Source of the DNA: VRUE01 sp963747765 | GTDB lineage: Bacteria > Actinomycetota > Thermoleophilia > Solirubrobacterales > 70-9 | Reading direction: 5' to 3' | Length of the DNA: 64,000 bases | Assembly: GCA_963747765.1 (NCBI GenBank) | Contig: CAVVGH010000001.1 | Span: forward strand, 62,001-126,000 | Shown: positions 19,084 through 27,801 of the stretch, one piece after another | Position numbering within the stretch: position 1 is the first letter of the stretch | Layout: each line of letters opens with the position of its first letter | Notes under the pieces: generated by a model | The model's database searches: none | Told to the model about the DNA's origin: nothing | The model's input: only the letters and a program-made list of their open reading frames with translations | Program-made: the position numbers and the translations under genes

Positions 19084-19168
19084 CGCACCTCCTGAGCTGT
19101 CGTTTCGGCTGGAGGCCAGTATCGCAGCTTGGCGCTCGCAGGCTCTGCCCGAACGTGTGTGCGAAACG

Positions 19169-20098
19169 CTACTTGGCCGCCGTCGGCAGCGCCTCGAACT
19201 GGGTCATCGCGTGCAGCGTGGCAAAGCGCTCGTCGATCTCCTCACGGGTGAGGCGGGAAACTCGCTCGGTGCCGAATTCCTCCACGTTGAAGGAGGCCAG
19301 AACCGTGCCGTAGCCCATCGCGCGGCGCAGGCTCGCCTCGTCCAGCTCGCCGTCGTGGCTGTCGAGGTAGCCGAGAAAGCCGCCGGCGAAGCTGTCGCCG
19401 GCCCCGGTCGGGTCGCGCACGTCCTCCAGCGGGAAGCCCGGCAGCGCGAAGAAGCTCTCCTTGGTGAACAGGGCTGCTCCGTACTCGCCCTGCTTGGCGA
19501 CGACCGCGCGCGGGCCCAGTTCCATGACGCAGCGAGCCGCGCGAGCCAGGTTGGACTCGCCGGTCAGCTGGCGGATCTCGGCGTCGTTGACGATCACGCA
19601 GTCGACCTCTGCGATCGCCCCCAGCAGCGAGTCCTTGGCCGTGTCGATCCAGAGGTTCATCGAGTCCAGGGCGCAGAAACGGGCCTCGCCGCACTGGGAG
19701 CGCACGCGGCGCTGCAGGTCGGGCTGGATGTTGGCGAGGAAGAGGACGTCGGCGTTCCGGGACTCCGCGGAGAGCTTCGGATCGAAATCGCCGAAGACGC
19801 CCAGCTGGGTGTCCTCGGTGTGGGCGACGTTGAGGTCGTACTCGTAGCGCCCGCGCCAGAAGAACGAGCTGCCGCCCTCGATCCGCTCGATGTCGTCGAC
19901 GATCACCCCGCGCTGCTCGAGCACCTCGAACTCGGCCGCGCCGAAGTCGTCCCCCACCGGACCCACCGGCCGCACCTTGGTGAAGAAGCTGGCGGCCAGC
20001 GAGAAGTGGACGGCGGTGCCGCCCAACATCCTCTCGCGCTCTCCGAACGGGGTCCGAACGGAGTCGAAGGCGATCGATCCGACGACGGTCAGTGACAC
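19169..20098 (-). CDS. PfkB-family carbohydrate or nucleoside kinase
   Basis: A 309-residue kinase of the ribokinase/PfkB fold. It starts VSLTVVGSIAFDSVRTPFG, has a di-glycine substrate motif MLGGTAVHFSLAASFF, the signature DPTGAGDSFAGGFLGYL with the catalytic aspartate near 247, and a KQGEYGAALF phosphate-binding segment. The GTG at 20098 is chosen because it begins the family's first strand and has AAAGAGAGAG just before it; an upstream in-frame ATG (20212) would include a run of repeats encoding IPSSALAKPP. The substrate is not evident. It is divergent from the acyltransferase at 20337. Confidence 0.85.
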   Translation of the reverse strand: MSLTVVGSIAFDSVRTPFGERERMLGGTAVHFSLAASFFTKVRPVGPVGDDFGAAEFEVLEQRGVIVDDIERIEGGSSFFWRGRYEYDLNVAHTEDTQLGVFGDFDPKLSAESRNADVLFLANIQPDLQRRVRSQCGEARFCALDSMNLWIDTAKDSLLGAIAEVDCVIVNDAEIRQLTGESNLARAARCVMELGPRAVVAKQGEYGAALFTKESFFALPGFPLEDVRDPTGAGDSFAGGFLGYLDSHDGELDEASLRRAMGYGTVLASFNVEEFGTERVSRLTREEIDERFATLHAMTQFEALPTAAK

Positions 20099-20113
20099 GG
20101 CTCTCTCTTTCGT

Positions 20114-20204
20114 GATTGGAGGTTTTGCGAGGGCAGAGCTGGGGATCTTGACGGCAGAGCTGGGGATCTTGATTGGAGGTTTTGCGAGGGCAGAGCTGGG
20201 GATC
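20114..20204. repeat. Tandem repeats in the leader of the kinase gene
   Basis: A 36-bp unit beginning gattggaggttttgcgaggg (20114) recurs at 20171, separated by a partial copy of its second half (20150-20170). The module ggcagagctggggatc appears three times. It lies just upstream of the GTG of the PfkB-type kinase, so on that strand it would be in the 5' untranslated region or, if the upstream ATG is used, would encode repeated IPSSALAKPP. Confidence 0.9.
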
Positions 20205-20336
20205 GTAAACATGTGAGCGTCTTTGGCGGGAAAGGCATGGGCGGATCGCACAACATTCGCCGCGGAGCCGTGTTGCGAGTTCCCAGTGGCACCTGAGCGA
20301 CAGGCGCCTGCGGGAGATCGTCCCGTGTCGGGGGCG

Positions 20337-22346
20337 ATGACGTCGAAGGGCTTCCGCCTCGATATCCAGGGCGTGCGCGGCTTTGCGCTCGTCCTGGTCT
20401 TGGCCTGCCATGCCGAGATTCCCGGTGCCGCCGGGGGTTTCGTCGGCCTCGACATCTTCTACGTGCTCTCCGGCTTCCTGATCACCGGATTGATCCTCAC
20501 CGACCTCGATCGCCGCGGCTCGGTCTCGATCAGCCGCTTCTACGCACGCCGCGCCAAGCGCCTCCTGCCGCTGGCGGCAACCGTGCTTGGCTTCGTCGTA
20601 ATCGGGTCGGCTCTGCTCTACTCGCCGCTGCAGAACCAGAAGGTCTCCTCGGACGTGCTCAGTGCCGCCCTCTACGTGGTCAACTGGCACTTCGTCGCCC
20701 AATCGGTCGACTACTTCGCCTTCCACAACGACCTGATCAGCCCCGTGCAGCACTACTGGTCGCTGTCGGTCGAGGAGCAGTTCTACCTACTCTGGCCGTT
20801 GACTCTGGGGCTGGGCGCGGGCCTCGCCCGCTGGCGGCACTGGAGCGTGCGGCGCACGATCGCCCTGCTCGTCGTGCCGCTCGGGGTTGCCTCGCTCGCC
20901 TACAGCATCGGCTTCACCCCGGAACACACCCGCGCCACCTACTTCTCAACCCTGACCAGGATTTGGGAGCTGGCCATGGGGGGTGTCCTCGCCCTGGTGC
21001 TGCCCGCCGGTCTGCGGATGCCGCGGATGCTCTCGGCTGCCCTTGCAACCGTGGGTCTCGCGACCCTGGTCGCCACGACGCTTGCCTTCAGCGGCGCGAC
21101 GCCCTACCCCGGCTGGCGGGCGACGCTGCCCACGCTGGCGACGGTGGCGACGGTGGCGATCATCGTCGCCGGCACCTCGGAGGCCGTCTCGGGCCCGATC
21201 GGCCTGCTCAATCGCGCCCCTTTTCAGTACCTCGGCAGGATCTCCTACGCCTGGTACCTGTGGCACTGGCCGATGATCGTCTTCGCGGGAGCGCTCTGGT
21301 CCAACCTCTCCCCGCTCGGCCTCGTGGCCGTCACCCTCGCCGCCTGGGTGCCGGCGGCAATCAGCCACCACACGATCGAGGAGCGCTTCCGCCATTCGCG
21401 CAGCCTCGGGCGACGTCCGAGGAAGGCGCTGGCGCTGGGCGCCACCTGCACCGCCACCGCCGCATTCCTGGCGATCGGCCTGCAGATGTCGAACCCGCCG
21501 GTGCCGACGGCCTCACCCGAACTGGCGCGCGGGGCGATGGCGATCGGCCCGCGCAACCCCCACCTGCAGCAGGTCGATTCGGTACGGCCGAATCCCGCCG
21601 ATGCCGCCTCCGACAAGGGCGCGCTCTGGGACGACGGCTGCGTGCTGCTGCACGAAGAAACCGAGTCCGGCCCCTGCACCTACGGGGCCAAGAGCTCGCC
21701 GACGACCGTGGTCGCCTTCGGCGACTCCCACGCGCTGGAGTGGTTCGCCCCGCTGTTGAAGATGGCACGGCGGCACCGCTGGCGATTGGTTGGCCTCGTT
21801 CGGGCGGGCTGCGTGGTCGGCGACGTCCAGTACGAACGGGCCTGCGACGTCTGGCGCCGCAACGCGATGCGGCGCATCGTGCGGGAGGAGCGGCCGGACA
21901 TGGTCGTCATCAGCAACTCGACCGGTGGCCGCTACCAGGTGGTGCGCGGCGGGCGGCGGCTCGACCGGAGGCGGAGCGAGCCCTTCCTGATCGCCGGCTT
22001 TGCCCGCACGCTGCGGCGGCTGAAGCGAAACGGCGCCAAGGTCGTGGTGATCCGCGACCAGGCGCTGGCGCCCTTCGAACCGCCCGACTGCGTCTCGCAG
22101 AACCTGCATGAACTGAGCAAGTGCACGTTCCCGTCGCGGCGCAAGCGCTGGCACGCGTTCGACGCCCTCGCTGCGGCGCGGGTCCGGGGCGTGAAGCTGA
22201 TCGACCCGGCTCGCGTCCTCTGTCCGCGGCACCGCTGCCCGAGCGTGATGGGGCGCGTGCTCGTCTACCGCAACACCTACCACCTGACCGCCACCTTCGC
22301 GCGCACTCTCGTGCCCTGGCTGGAGCACGAGCTTCCGAAGCCCTGA
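20337..22346 (+). CDS. OafA/YrhL-type membrane acyltransferase with C-terminal SGNH domain
   Basis: A 669-residue protein that likely O-acetylates a cell-surface polysaccharide or glycolipid. The N-terminal Acyltransferase_3 part (about 1-380) begins FRLDIQGVRGFALVLVLACH with the catalytic histidine, has FVGLDIFYVLSGFLITGLI, the RFYARRAKRLLP motif and about ten membrane helices. The C-terminal SGNH part (about 455-669) has VVAFGDSHALEWFAP (nucleophile serine), VVISNSTGG, and a closing NTYHLTATFARTLVPWLE with the histidine. The ATG at 20337 fits the domain start; the upstream frame is unrelated. A 35-bp tandem repeat begins at its stop codon. Confidence 0.9.
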   Translation: MTSKGFRLDIQGVRGFALVLVLACHAEIPGAAGGFVGLDIFYVLSGFLITGLILTDLDRRGSVSISRFYARRAKRLLPLAATVLGFVVIGSALLYSPLQNQKVSSDVLSAALYVVNWHFVAQSVDYFAFHNDLISPVQHYWSLSVEEQFYLLWPLTLGLGAGLARWRHWSVRRTIALLVVPLGVASLAYSIGFTPEHTRATYFSTLTRIWELAMGGVLALVLPAGLRMPRMLSAALATVGLATLVATTLAFSGATPYPGWRATLPTLATVATVAIIVAGTSEAVSGPIGLLNRAPFQYLGRISYAWYLWHWPMIVFAGALWSNLSPLGLVAVTLAAWVPAAISHHTIEERFRHSRSLGRRPRKALALGATCTATAAFLAIGLQMSNPPVPTASPELARGAMAIGPRNPHLQQVDSVRPNPADAASDKGALWDDGCVLLHEETESGPCTYGAKSSPTTVVAFGDSHALEWFAPLLKMARRHRWRLVGLVRAGCVVGDVQYERACDVWRRNAMRRIVREERPDMVVISNSTGGRYQVVRGGRRLDRRRSEPFLIAGFARTLRRLKRNGAKVVVIRDQALAPFEPPDCVSQNLHELSKCTFPSRRKRWHAFDALAAARVRGVKLIDPARVLCPRHRCPSVMGRVLVYRNTYHLTATFARTLVPWLEHELPKP

Positions 22347-22469
22347 GCGGCCTGACCCGCCCCACGCCACATAGGCCCTGAGCGGCCTGACCCGCCCCAC
22401 GCCACATAGGCCCTGAGCGGCCTGACCCGCCCCACTTCCACATAAGCCCTGAGCGGCCTGACCCGCCCC
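22338..22469. repeat. 35-bp tandem repeat spanning the acyltransferase stop codon
   Basis: The block ccctgagcggcctgacccgc starts at 22341, 22376, 22411 and 22447. The first copy includes the last proline codon and the TGA stop of the acyltransferase gene; the following three are in the 143-bp gap before the next gene. Spacing is 35, 35 and 36 bp. Confidence 0.95.
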
Positions 22470-22489
22470 TTCCCATATGGTTGGGCGCG

Positions 22490-23437
22490 ATGAAGGCAAT
22501 TCAGATCGACGAATTCGGCGGGCCGGAGGTCCTTCAGTACCGGGACGTGCCCGATCCGGTGCCCGCCGACGATGCGGTGGTGGTCGAGGTGGCCCGTGCC
22601 GGGATCAACTTCGCCGACACCCACGCCACGCGCAACGACTACCTGGCCGAGCAGCAGCTGCCGCTGATCCCCGGGGCGGAGGTGAGCGGGCGCACGCCGG
22701 ACGGCAAGCGGGTGGCGGCGATCGTCGGCGCCGGCGCCTATGCCGAGAAGGTGGCGGTGCCCCCGCAGATGCTCGTCCCGATCCCGGACGAGGTCGACGA
22801 CGACCGTGCCGCGGCGCTGCTCCTGCAGGGACTCACCGCGATGGCGCTGGTGCGGCGCTGCGCGCGGATCGAGCCCGGCGAAACGATCGCAATCGAGGCG
22901 GCTGCCGGCGGCACCGGGTCGCTTGCCGTGCAGCTCGCCAAGCGGGCCGGGGCGACGGTCATCGGCCTCGCCTCCAGCGAGGAGAAACGAGCTCTGGTCG
23001 AGCGGCTCGGCGCTGACGCCACCGTCGACTCACGCGCCGAGGGGCTTGGAGCGGCGATCCGCGAGGCCAACGCCGGCAAGCGGATCGACGCGGTCCTGCA
23101 CATGAGCGGCGGCGACGCCTTCGACGCCGAGCTGGATGTGCTGGCGCCGCTCGGGCGGATGGTGGTCTTCGGGATCGCCTCGCGCGAGCAGCGCGACATC
23201 TCCACCGCCGCCCTGCTGCGCGGCTCCAAGTCCGTGATCGGATTCTGGCTTCTCCACCTGCTGATGCGCCGCGAGGAGGTCGCGCCGATGATCGCCGAGC
23301 TCTTCGGCACCGTCGCGGCTGGCGAATTGGAGGTTGTCGTCGGCGACGTGTATCCGATGTCGGAAGCGTCTCGCGCCCACGAAGACCTGATCGGCCGCCG
23401 CACCTCGGGCAAGCTCCTACTGGATCCCTCCAAGTGA
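22490..23437 (+). CDS. Zinc-independent alcohol dehydrogenase / quinone oxidoreductase
   Basis: A 315-residue member of the medium-chain reductase superfamily, QOR branch. It starts MKAIQIDEFGGPEVLQYRDV, typical of NADPH:quinone oxidoreductases, has the GroES-like PLIPGAEVSG region and the Rossmann segment IEAAAGGTGSLAVQLAKRAG. The zinc-ligand cysteines and the structural-zinc loop of true alcohol dehydrogenases are absent. It probably reduces quinones or enones with NADPH. The chosen ATG has only a weak ribosome site. The stop overlaps the GTG of the helicase gene by 4 bp. Confidence 0.88.
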   Translation: MKAIQIDEFGGPEVLQYRDVPDPVPADDAVVVEVARAGINFADTHATRNDYLAEQQLPLIPGAEVSGRTPDGKRVAAIVGAGAYAEKVAVPPQMLVPIPDEVDDDRAAALLLQGLTAMALVRRCARIEPGETIAIEAAAGGTGSLAVQLAKRAGATVIGLASSEEKRALVERLGADATVDSRAEGLGAAIREANAGKRIDAVLHMSGGDAFDAELDVLAPLGRMVVFGIASREQRDISTAALLRGSKSVIGFWLLHLLMRREEVAPMIAELFGTVAAGELEVVVGDVYPMSEASRAHEDLIGRRTSGKLLLDPSK

Positions 23438-24915
23438 GCCCGTTCAAGGATCTCGGCCTCACTCCGGAGATCCAGCAGGTGCTTGGCGAGCTTGGCTACG
23501 AGGAGCCGACTCCAATCCAGGAACAGGCGATCCCCGAGCTGCTCGCCGGACATGACGTGATCGGCCAAGCGCAGACCGGAACCGGCAAGACGGCAGCCTT
23601 TGGCCTGCCGCTGCTCCAGTACCTGGATCCCGCGAACGACGAGGTGCAGGCGGTTGTCCTGACGCCGACCCGCGAGCTCTGCATCCAGGTTACGCAGGCG
23701 CTGCGCGCCTACGCTGAGCACCTCGACGTCGAAATCGTCGCCGTCTTCGGCGGTGCGCCGATCCGCACCCAGCAAGCGCAGCTGCGCGCCGGCGCCCATG
23801 TGGTGGTCGCCACGGTGGGTCGCATGATGGACCTGATGTCGCGCCGCTCGCTGGTCCTCACGGCGGCCCGCTACGTGGTGCTCGACGAGGCCGACGAGAT
23901 GCTCGACCTCGGATTCATCGAGGACGTCGAGAGGATCCTGCGGATGTGTCCCAGCGGGCGCCAGACAGCGCTCTTCTCGGCGACCATGCCACCGCCCATC
24001 CAGCGCCTGGCGGAGGGGTACATGTACGAACCCACCACGATTCGCATCACGCCGAAGAAACTCACGGTCGACGCGATCGAACAGGCCTTCGTCGAGGTGC
24101 CGGCAAAGGAGAAGGCGGCACGGCTGGTCGAGCTGCTGAAGACGGAGGATCCCGAGCAGGCAATCATCTTCTGCCGCACGAAGATCGGCGCCTCACGGCT
24201 GGATAAGGGGCTCAGGGACAAGGGGCTCGACGTCAAGGCGCTGCATGGCGACATGAGTCAGGGCTCCCGGGATGGCGTGATGATCGCCTTCAAGGACCAC
24301 CGCGTGCGCCTCCTGGTCGCGACCGACATCGCAGCGCGCGGCCTCGACATCGAGCACGTGACCCACGTCATCAACTACGACGTCCCGGACTCCTCCGAGA
24401 TCTACGTGCACCGGATCGGGCGCACCGGAAGGGTGGGGCGCACCGGGCGAGCGATAACGCTGGTCACCCCGGCGCAGCGCAATGAGATAGGACGAATCGA
24501 GCGCGACGTGAAGACGTCGATCGGCGAGTGGGAGAGCCCGGAGGAGCGGCTGGAGCACGCCCCCCGGCCACGCCGCCGTGAGCGCCGCAAGAACAACGCC
24601 CCGGCTGAGAACGGCGTCGCTGCGAAGAACGGCGTCGCTGCTGAGAACGACACCCCGGCTGAGAACGGCGTCGCTGCGGGCAGCGCCAAGCTGTTCGTCA
24701 ACCGCGGCGAGCGCAGCGGCATCACCGAGGAGGACCTCCACTGGGCCCTCCGCGAGGGGGCCGTCCTGCCCGAGGAGGCGATCCACGACATCCGCGTCCT
24801 GCACCGGTTCTCCTTCGTCGAGGTGGCGGCGGAGCAAGCCGACCGGGCGGTCGAGTTCCTCGACGGCACGAAGCTGCACGGCAAAGAGATCCGCCTCGAG
24901 ATTGCCAGGAGTTGA
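23434..24915 (+). CDS. DEAD-box RNA helicase with C-terminal RNA-binding domain
   Basis: A 493-residue ATP-dependent RNA helicase of the DeaD/CsdA type, likely involved in ribosome assembly or RNA turnover. Motifs in order: Q-motif PTPIQEQAIP, Walker A AQTGTGKTAAFG, PTREL, DEAD in VVLDEADEMLDLGF, SAT in LFSATMP, and HRIGRTGRVGRTGRAI. A basic linker follows at about 370-395, then a short repeated segment built on AENGVAA (about 389-413), then a DbpA-type RNA-binding domain (AKLFVNRGERSGITEEDL to the end). Translation starts with GTG and is coupled to the upstream reductase by a 4-bp overlap. Confidence 0.94.
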   Translation: MSPFKDLGLTPEIQQVLGELGYEEPTPIQEQAIPELLAGHDVIGQAQTGTGKTAAFGLPLLQYLDPANDEVQAVVLTPTRELCIQVTQALRAYAEHLDVEIVAVFGGAPIRTQQAQLRAGAHVVVATVGRMMDLMSRRSLVLTAARYVVLDEADEMLDLGFIEDVERILRMCPSGRQTALFSATMPPPIQRLAEGYMYEPTTIRITPKKLTVDAIEQAFVEVPAKEKAARLVELLKTEDPEQAIIFCRTKIGASRLDKGLRDKGLDVKALHGDMSQGSRDGVMIAFKDHRVRLLVATDIAARGLDIEHVTHVINYDVPDSSEIYVHRIGRTGRVGRTGRAITLVTPAQRNEIGRIERDVKTSIGEWESPEERLEHAPRPRRRERRKNNAPAENGVAAKNGVAAENDTPAENGVAAGSAKLFVNRGERSGITEEDLHWALREGAVLPEEAIHDIRVLHRFSFVEVAAEQADRAVEFLDGTKLHGKEIRLEIARS

Positions 24916-24940
24916 GCGGGCGCCGCAGCGGCGCCGCCAC

Positions 24941-25309
24941 TCAGCCGGCGGTCAGTTCGGCGATGCGGGTGAAGAGGTCGTCGAAGTCGATCGGCTTGGT
25001 GACGTAACCGCTCACTGCCAGGTCCGCGTCCCCGTTCTCGAAGCCGGCGTCGGTGTGGGCGCTGACAATCAGGGCAGGGGTGTCGACGCCTTCCGCGCGC
25101 AGCTCGCGAAGCGCGTCGATACCTGACTTGCCGGGCATCATCGCGTCGAGCAGGAGCATGTCGGGCCCCCCCTCGCGATCGCGCCGCAGGGCCTCCACCA
25201 CCTCGTGGCCGTCGGTGGCTGTCTCGACTTCGTAGCCGGCCATCTCGAGCCGCGTGCGCAGCAACAGCAGGATCGTCTCCGAATCGTCGGCGACGAGCAC
25301 GCGGACCAT
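24941..25309 (-). CDS. Single-domain response regulator (CheY-like)
   Basis: A 122-residue receiver domain without an output domain. It starts VRVLVADDSETILLLL with the acidic pair, has the phospho-acceptor aspartate in MLLLDAMMPGKSGIDALREL, the conserved serine in LIVSAHTD and lysine in VTKPIDFDDLF. The start codon (ATG at 25309) overlaps the stop of the kinase gene by one base (TGATG), so this is its cognate partner. With no output domain it must act by protein contact or as a phosphate shuttle. Confidence 0.92.
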   Translation of the reverse strand: MVRVLVADDSETILLLLRTRLEMAGYEVETATDGHEVVEALRRDREGGPDMLLLDAMMPGKSGIDALRELRAEGVDTPALIVSAHTDAGFENGDADLAVSGYVTKPIDFDDLFTRIAELTAG

Positions 25310-26550
25310 CAGCGAGCCTCGGCCTCGGAGTGGGCGCCACGACGCTGCGCGGCCGCCAGTGCCGGCAACCGGATGCGGAAGGTCGAGCCGTCGCCCGGGA
25401 TCGATTCGGCGGAGATCGTTCCGCCATGCAGTTCGACCAGCGACCTGGAGATGGCCAGCCCGAGTCCGGTTCCGCCGACCCGCTGCGTGAGGCCGGCGTC
25501 GCCCCGCGTGAAGCGATCGAAGATGTGCTCCAACTGTTCTCTTGGAATGCCCGGCCCGTTGTCGATCACGGCGATCTCCACTTCAGCATCAACCCGAGCG
25601 GCTTTCACGCAAATCTCCGCTTCTTGCGGGCAGTACTCGTTCGCGTTCGTCAAAAGGTTGACCAGTACTTGGCGGATTCGGTCGGCATCCGCGTTGATCC
25701 AGGGCAGCTCGGGTTCGACCTCTTCGCTGAGGATCTGCTGGCGCGCCTCCGCCTGCCCTCGCATCGTTCGCACCGCCTCGTTTACCAGGGCGGCGGCGTC
25801 GGTCGGGGCAGGCTCGATCGTCAACCGACCGGCATCGCTGCGGGCGAGGTCGAGAAGGTCGTTGAGGAGGCGGACCACATGGCGGGTGTTGTTGAGGATG
25901 ATCTCCACCGTCTCCGTCTGCTTGGCATCGAGCTTGTCCCGCTCCAGCATCAGCAGCTCAGCGAATCCCTGCACCGAGGTGAGCGGGCTGCGCAGCTCGT
26001 GGGAGGCGGTGAGGACGAACTCGTCCCGCATCCGGTCGAGCTGGTCGCGTTCCCCTGCGCGGCGCTGCAGCTCCTCGGCCATTTCGTTGAAGGCAGCGCC
26101 GAGCGCCGCGGTCTCCGACAGTCCGCCCACCTTGACCCGAGCCTCGAGATCGCCGCTTGCCAACCGTCCCGACGCGTCGACCAACGCCTGCAACGGCCGG
26201 CGCATCGAGGAGATCAGCCCGCTGAACAGCAGCGCGGCGCCGGTCAGCCCGGCGACGAGCCCGGCACCGACCAAGAGGGCGGTGTCGCGGGTCTGACCCG
26301 ATATTTCGTCGCGGAGCATCTGCCGCCGCCGCTGCTGGGCGACGATCGTCGCCCGGGCGGCAGCGGGCTTACGCCCCAGCGCGAGCCGGTCACGGGCTGT
26401 GATCTCCGTCTGGTAGGAGCGCGCGGTGGCGTTCTCGAAGTCCTGGCGCTCCTGGAGAAAGCGGGCGACACCGATCACCGCCAGCCCGGTCAGCAGGGCA
26501 AACGCAATCGCGAAGCCGACCGTCAGCCTGTTCGCCAGCGACGGGCTCAT
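25309..26550 (-). CDS. Membrane histidine kinase with HAMP domain
   Basis: A 413-residue sensor kinase. Two membrane helices (about 9-29, VGFAIAFALLTGLAVIGVA; about 92-113) flank a short extracytoplasmic helical domain of about 60 residues that looks like a CHASE3-type or four-helix sensor. HAMP follows, then the H-box ASHELRSPLTSVQGFAELL, the N-box NLLTNANEYCPQ, DNGPGIPREQLEHIF and GGTGLGLAISRSLVELHGG. The ATG at 26550 is chosen because MSPSLANRLTVGF leads directly into the first helix. It forms an operon with the CheY-like regulator and is divergent from the phosphotransferase gene. Confidence 0.93.
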   Translation of the reverse strand: MSPSLANRLTVGFAIAFALLTGLAVIGVARFLQERQDFENATARSYQTEITARDRLALGRKPAAARATIVAQQRRRQMLRDEISGQTRDTALLVGAGLVAGLTGAALLFSGLISSMRRPLQALVDASGRLASGDLEARVKVGGLSETAALGAAFNEMAEELQRRAGERDQLDRMRDEFVLTASHELRSPLTSVQGFAELLMLERDKLDAKQTETVEIILNNTRHVVRLLNDLLDLARSDAGRLTIEPAPTDAAALVNEAVRTMRGQAEARQQILSEEVEPELPWINADADRIRQVLVNLLTNANEYCPQEAEICVKAARVDAEVEIAVIDNGPGIPREQLEHIFDRFTRGDAGLTQRVGGTGLGLAISRSLVELHGGTISAESIPGDGSTFRIRLPALAAAQRRGAHSEAEAR

Positions 26551-26647
26551 TCGAAAGCCCCGACGGGAATATGCTTGCGCCGATGAGCGAGACGTGGGCA
26601 GGTGTGCCTCTCGGGTCCTTCGCGCCGTTTGCGACGGGCGAAACTTC

Positions 26648-27703
26648 ATGATGAGCGACGAGGCTACAGGCACCACTGCGGTACCGCCGGGAATTGAGCG
26701 AACGGGCGTGGAGGCCTGGTTCGCCCAGAACGTCGACGGCGTGCAGCTTCCACTCTCCTTCGAGCGAATCTCCGGAGGGCATTCGAACCTGACCTATCAG
26801 GTCACCGATGCCGGCGGAGACTGCTGGGCACTGCGCCGCCCGCCGCTCGGCAAGCGGCTCGGCTCGGCCCACGACATGGTGCGCGAGCACAGGGTGGTTT
26901 CCGCGCTGGGCCCAACCGAGGTGCCGGTGGCGCCGGTGGTCGCCCTCTGCGAGGACGAGAGCGTCAACGAAGCTCCCTTCTACGTCATGGGGTTCGTCGA
27001 GGGCCCCATCCTGCGCGGTCTCGCCGAGGCCGACGCGTTCCCCGGCGAGGCGCAGCGGCGGGCGATCGGCGAGCGGGTCGCCGACACGCTGGTCGCAATC
27101 CACGCGGTCGACCCCGACGCGGTGGGTCTCGGCGAGCTGGGCCGCAAGGAGGACTACGTAGCCCGCCAGCTGCACCGCTGGCACGGCCAGTGGGAGAAGT
27201 CCAAGACGCGGGAGCTGCCGGCGGTCGACGAGGTCCACGAGCGCCTCTCGGCGCGCATCCCCGAGCAGGGCCCGGCGACGATCGTGCACGGCGACTACCG
27301 GCTCGACAACATGATCCTCACGCCAAACGGTGAGGTGGCGGCGGTCGTCGACTGGGAGCTCTGCACGCTGGGAGACCCGCTCGCCGATGTCGGGCTGCTG
27401 ATGGTCTACTGGGCCGAAGCGGGCGACGAGAACGCGGCACTGGGCCAACCGGCGACGATGGCGCCGGGCTTCCCCACCCGCCAGGAGGTTGCCGCCCGCT
27501 ACGCGGAGCGCTCCGGCCGCGATCTCGCCGACCTCGACTTCTTCGTCGCGCTCGGATACTGGAAGCTGGCGATCATCCTCGAGGGCGTCTACGCTCGCTA
27601 CGCCGCCGGCCAGTACGGCAAGGTCGACGAGGGCATCCAGCAGTTCGCCCGCATCGTCGAGAGGCTCGCCGCGGCCGCCGACGAGGCCGAGCGGCGCGAC
27701 TGA
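26648..27703 (+). CDS. Phosphotransferase of the APH family (ACAD10/11-type kinase module)
   Basis: A 351-residue protein kinase-like phosphotransferase. It has the nucleotide loop ISGGHSNLTYQVTDAGG, the catalytic HGDYRLDNMIL with the aspartate, and VVDWELCTLGDPLADVGLL with the metal aspartate. The overall pattern (PPLGKRLGSAHDMVREHRVV, YVMGFVEGP) is that of the phosphotransferase half of eukaryotic ACAD10/11 rather than an antibiotic-resistance enzyme. ATG 26648 or the adjacent ATG 26651 could be used; no good ribosome site separates them. The convergent gene encodes an ACAD10/11-like dehydrogenase, which strengthens a role in hydroxyacyl-CoA catabolism. Confidence 0.85.
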   Translation: MMSDEATGTTAVPPGIERTGVEAWFAQNVDGVQLPLSFERISGGHSNLTYQVTDAGGDCWALRRPPLGKRLGSAHDMVREHRVVSALGPTEVPVAPVVALCEDESVNEAPFYVMGFVEGPILRGLAEADAFPGEAQRRAIGERVADTLVAIHAVDPDAVGLGELGRKEDYVARQLHRWHGQWEKSKTRELPAVDEVHERLSARIPEQGPATIVHGDYRLDNMILTPNGEVAAVVDWELCTLGDPLADVGLLMVYWAEAGDENAALGQPATMAPGFPTRQEVAARYAERSGRDLADLDFFVALGYWKLAIILEGVYARYAAGQYGKVDEGIQQFARIVERLAAAADEAERRD

Positions 27704-27705
27704 CC

Positions 27706-27762
27706 CTCATACAGGTCCCTGCATCCCGCCAGCGCCCGGTGGCTCGCCGGTGTCTGTATGAG
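27706..27762. terminator. Stem-loop between convergent genes
   Basis: A 9-bp perfect inverted repeat (ctcatacag at 27706-27714, ctgtatgag at 27754-27762) starts just after the phosphotransferase stop codon. The right arm belongs to ccggtgtctgtatgagaa, of which a near copy (ccggtgtctgttgagaa) follows at 27780. It sits between convergent genes, so it may work for both. Confidence 0.55.
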
Positions 27763-27801
27763 AACTTTCCACCAACGACCGGTGTCTGTTGAGAATCGTG
27801 C

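Noticed and set aside
26648..27703. Aminoglycoside-resistance gene
   Set aside because: It belongs to the broad APH kinase fold, but its motifs and neighbour match the ACAD10/11-type phosphotransferase rather than an antibiotic-modifying enzyme.
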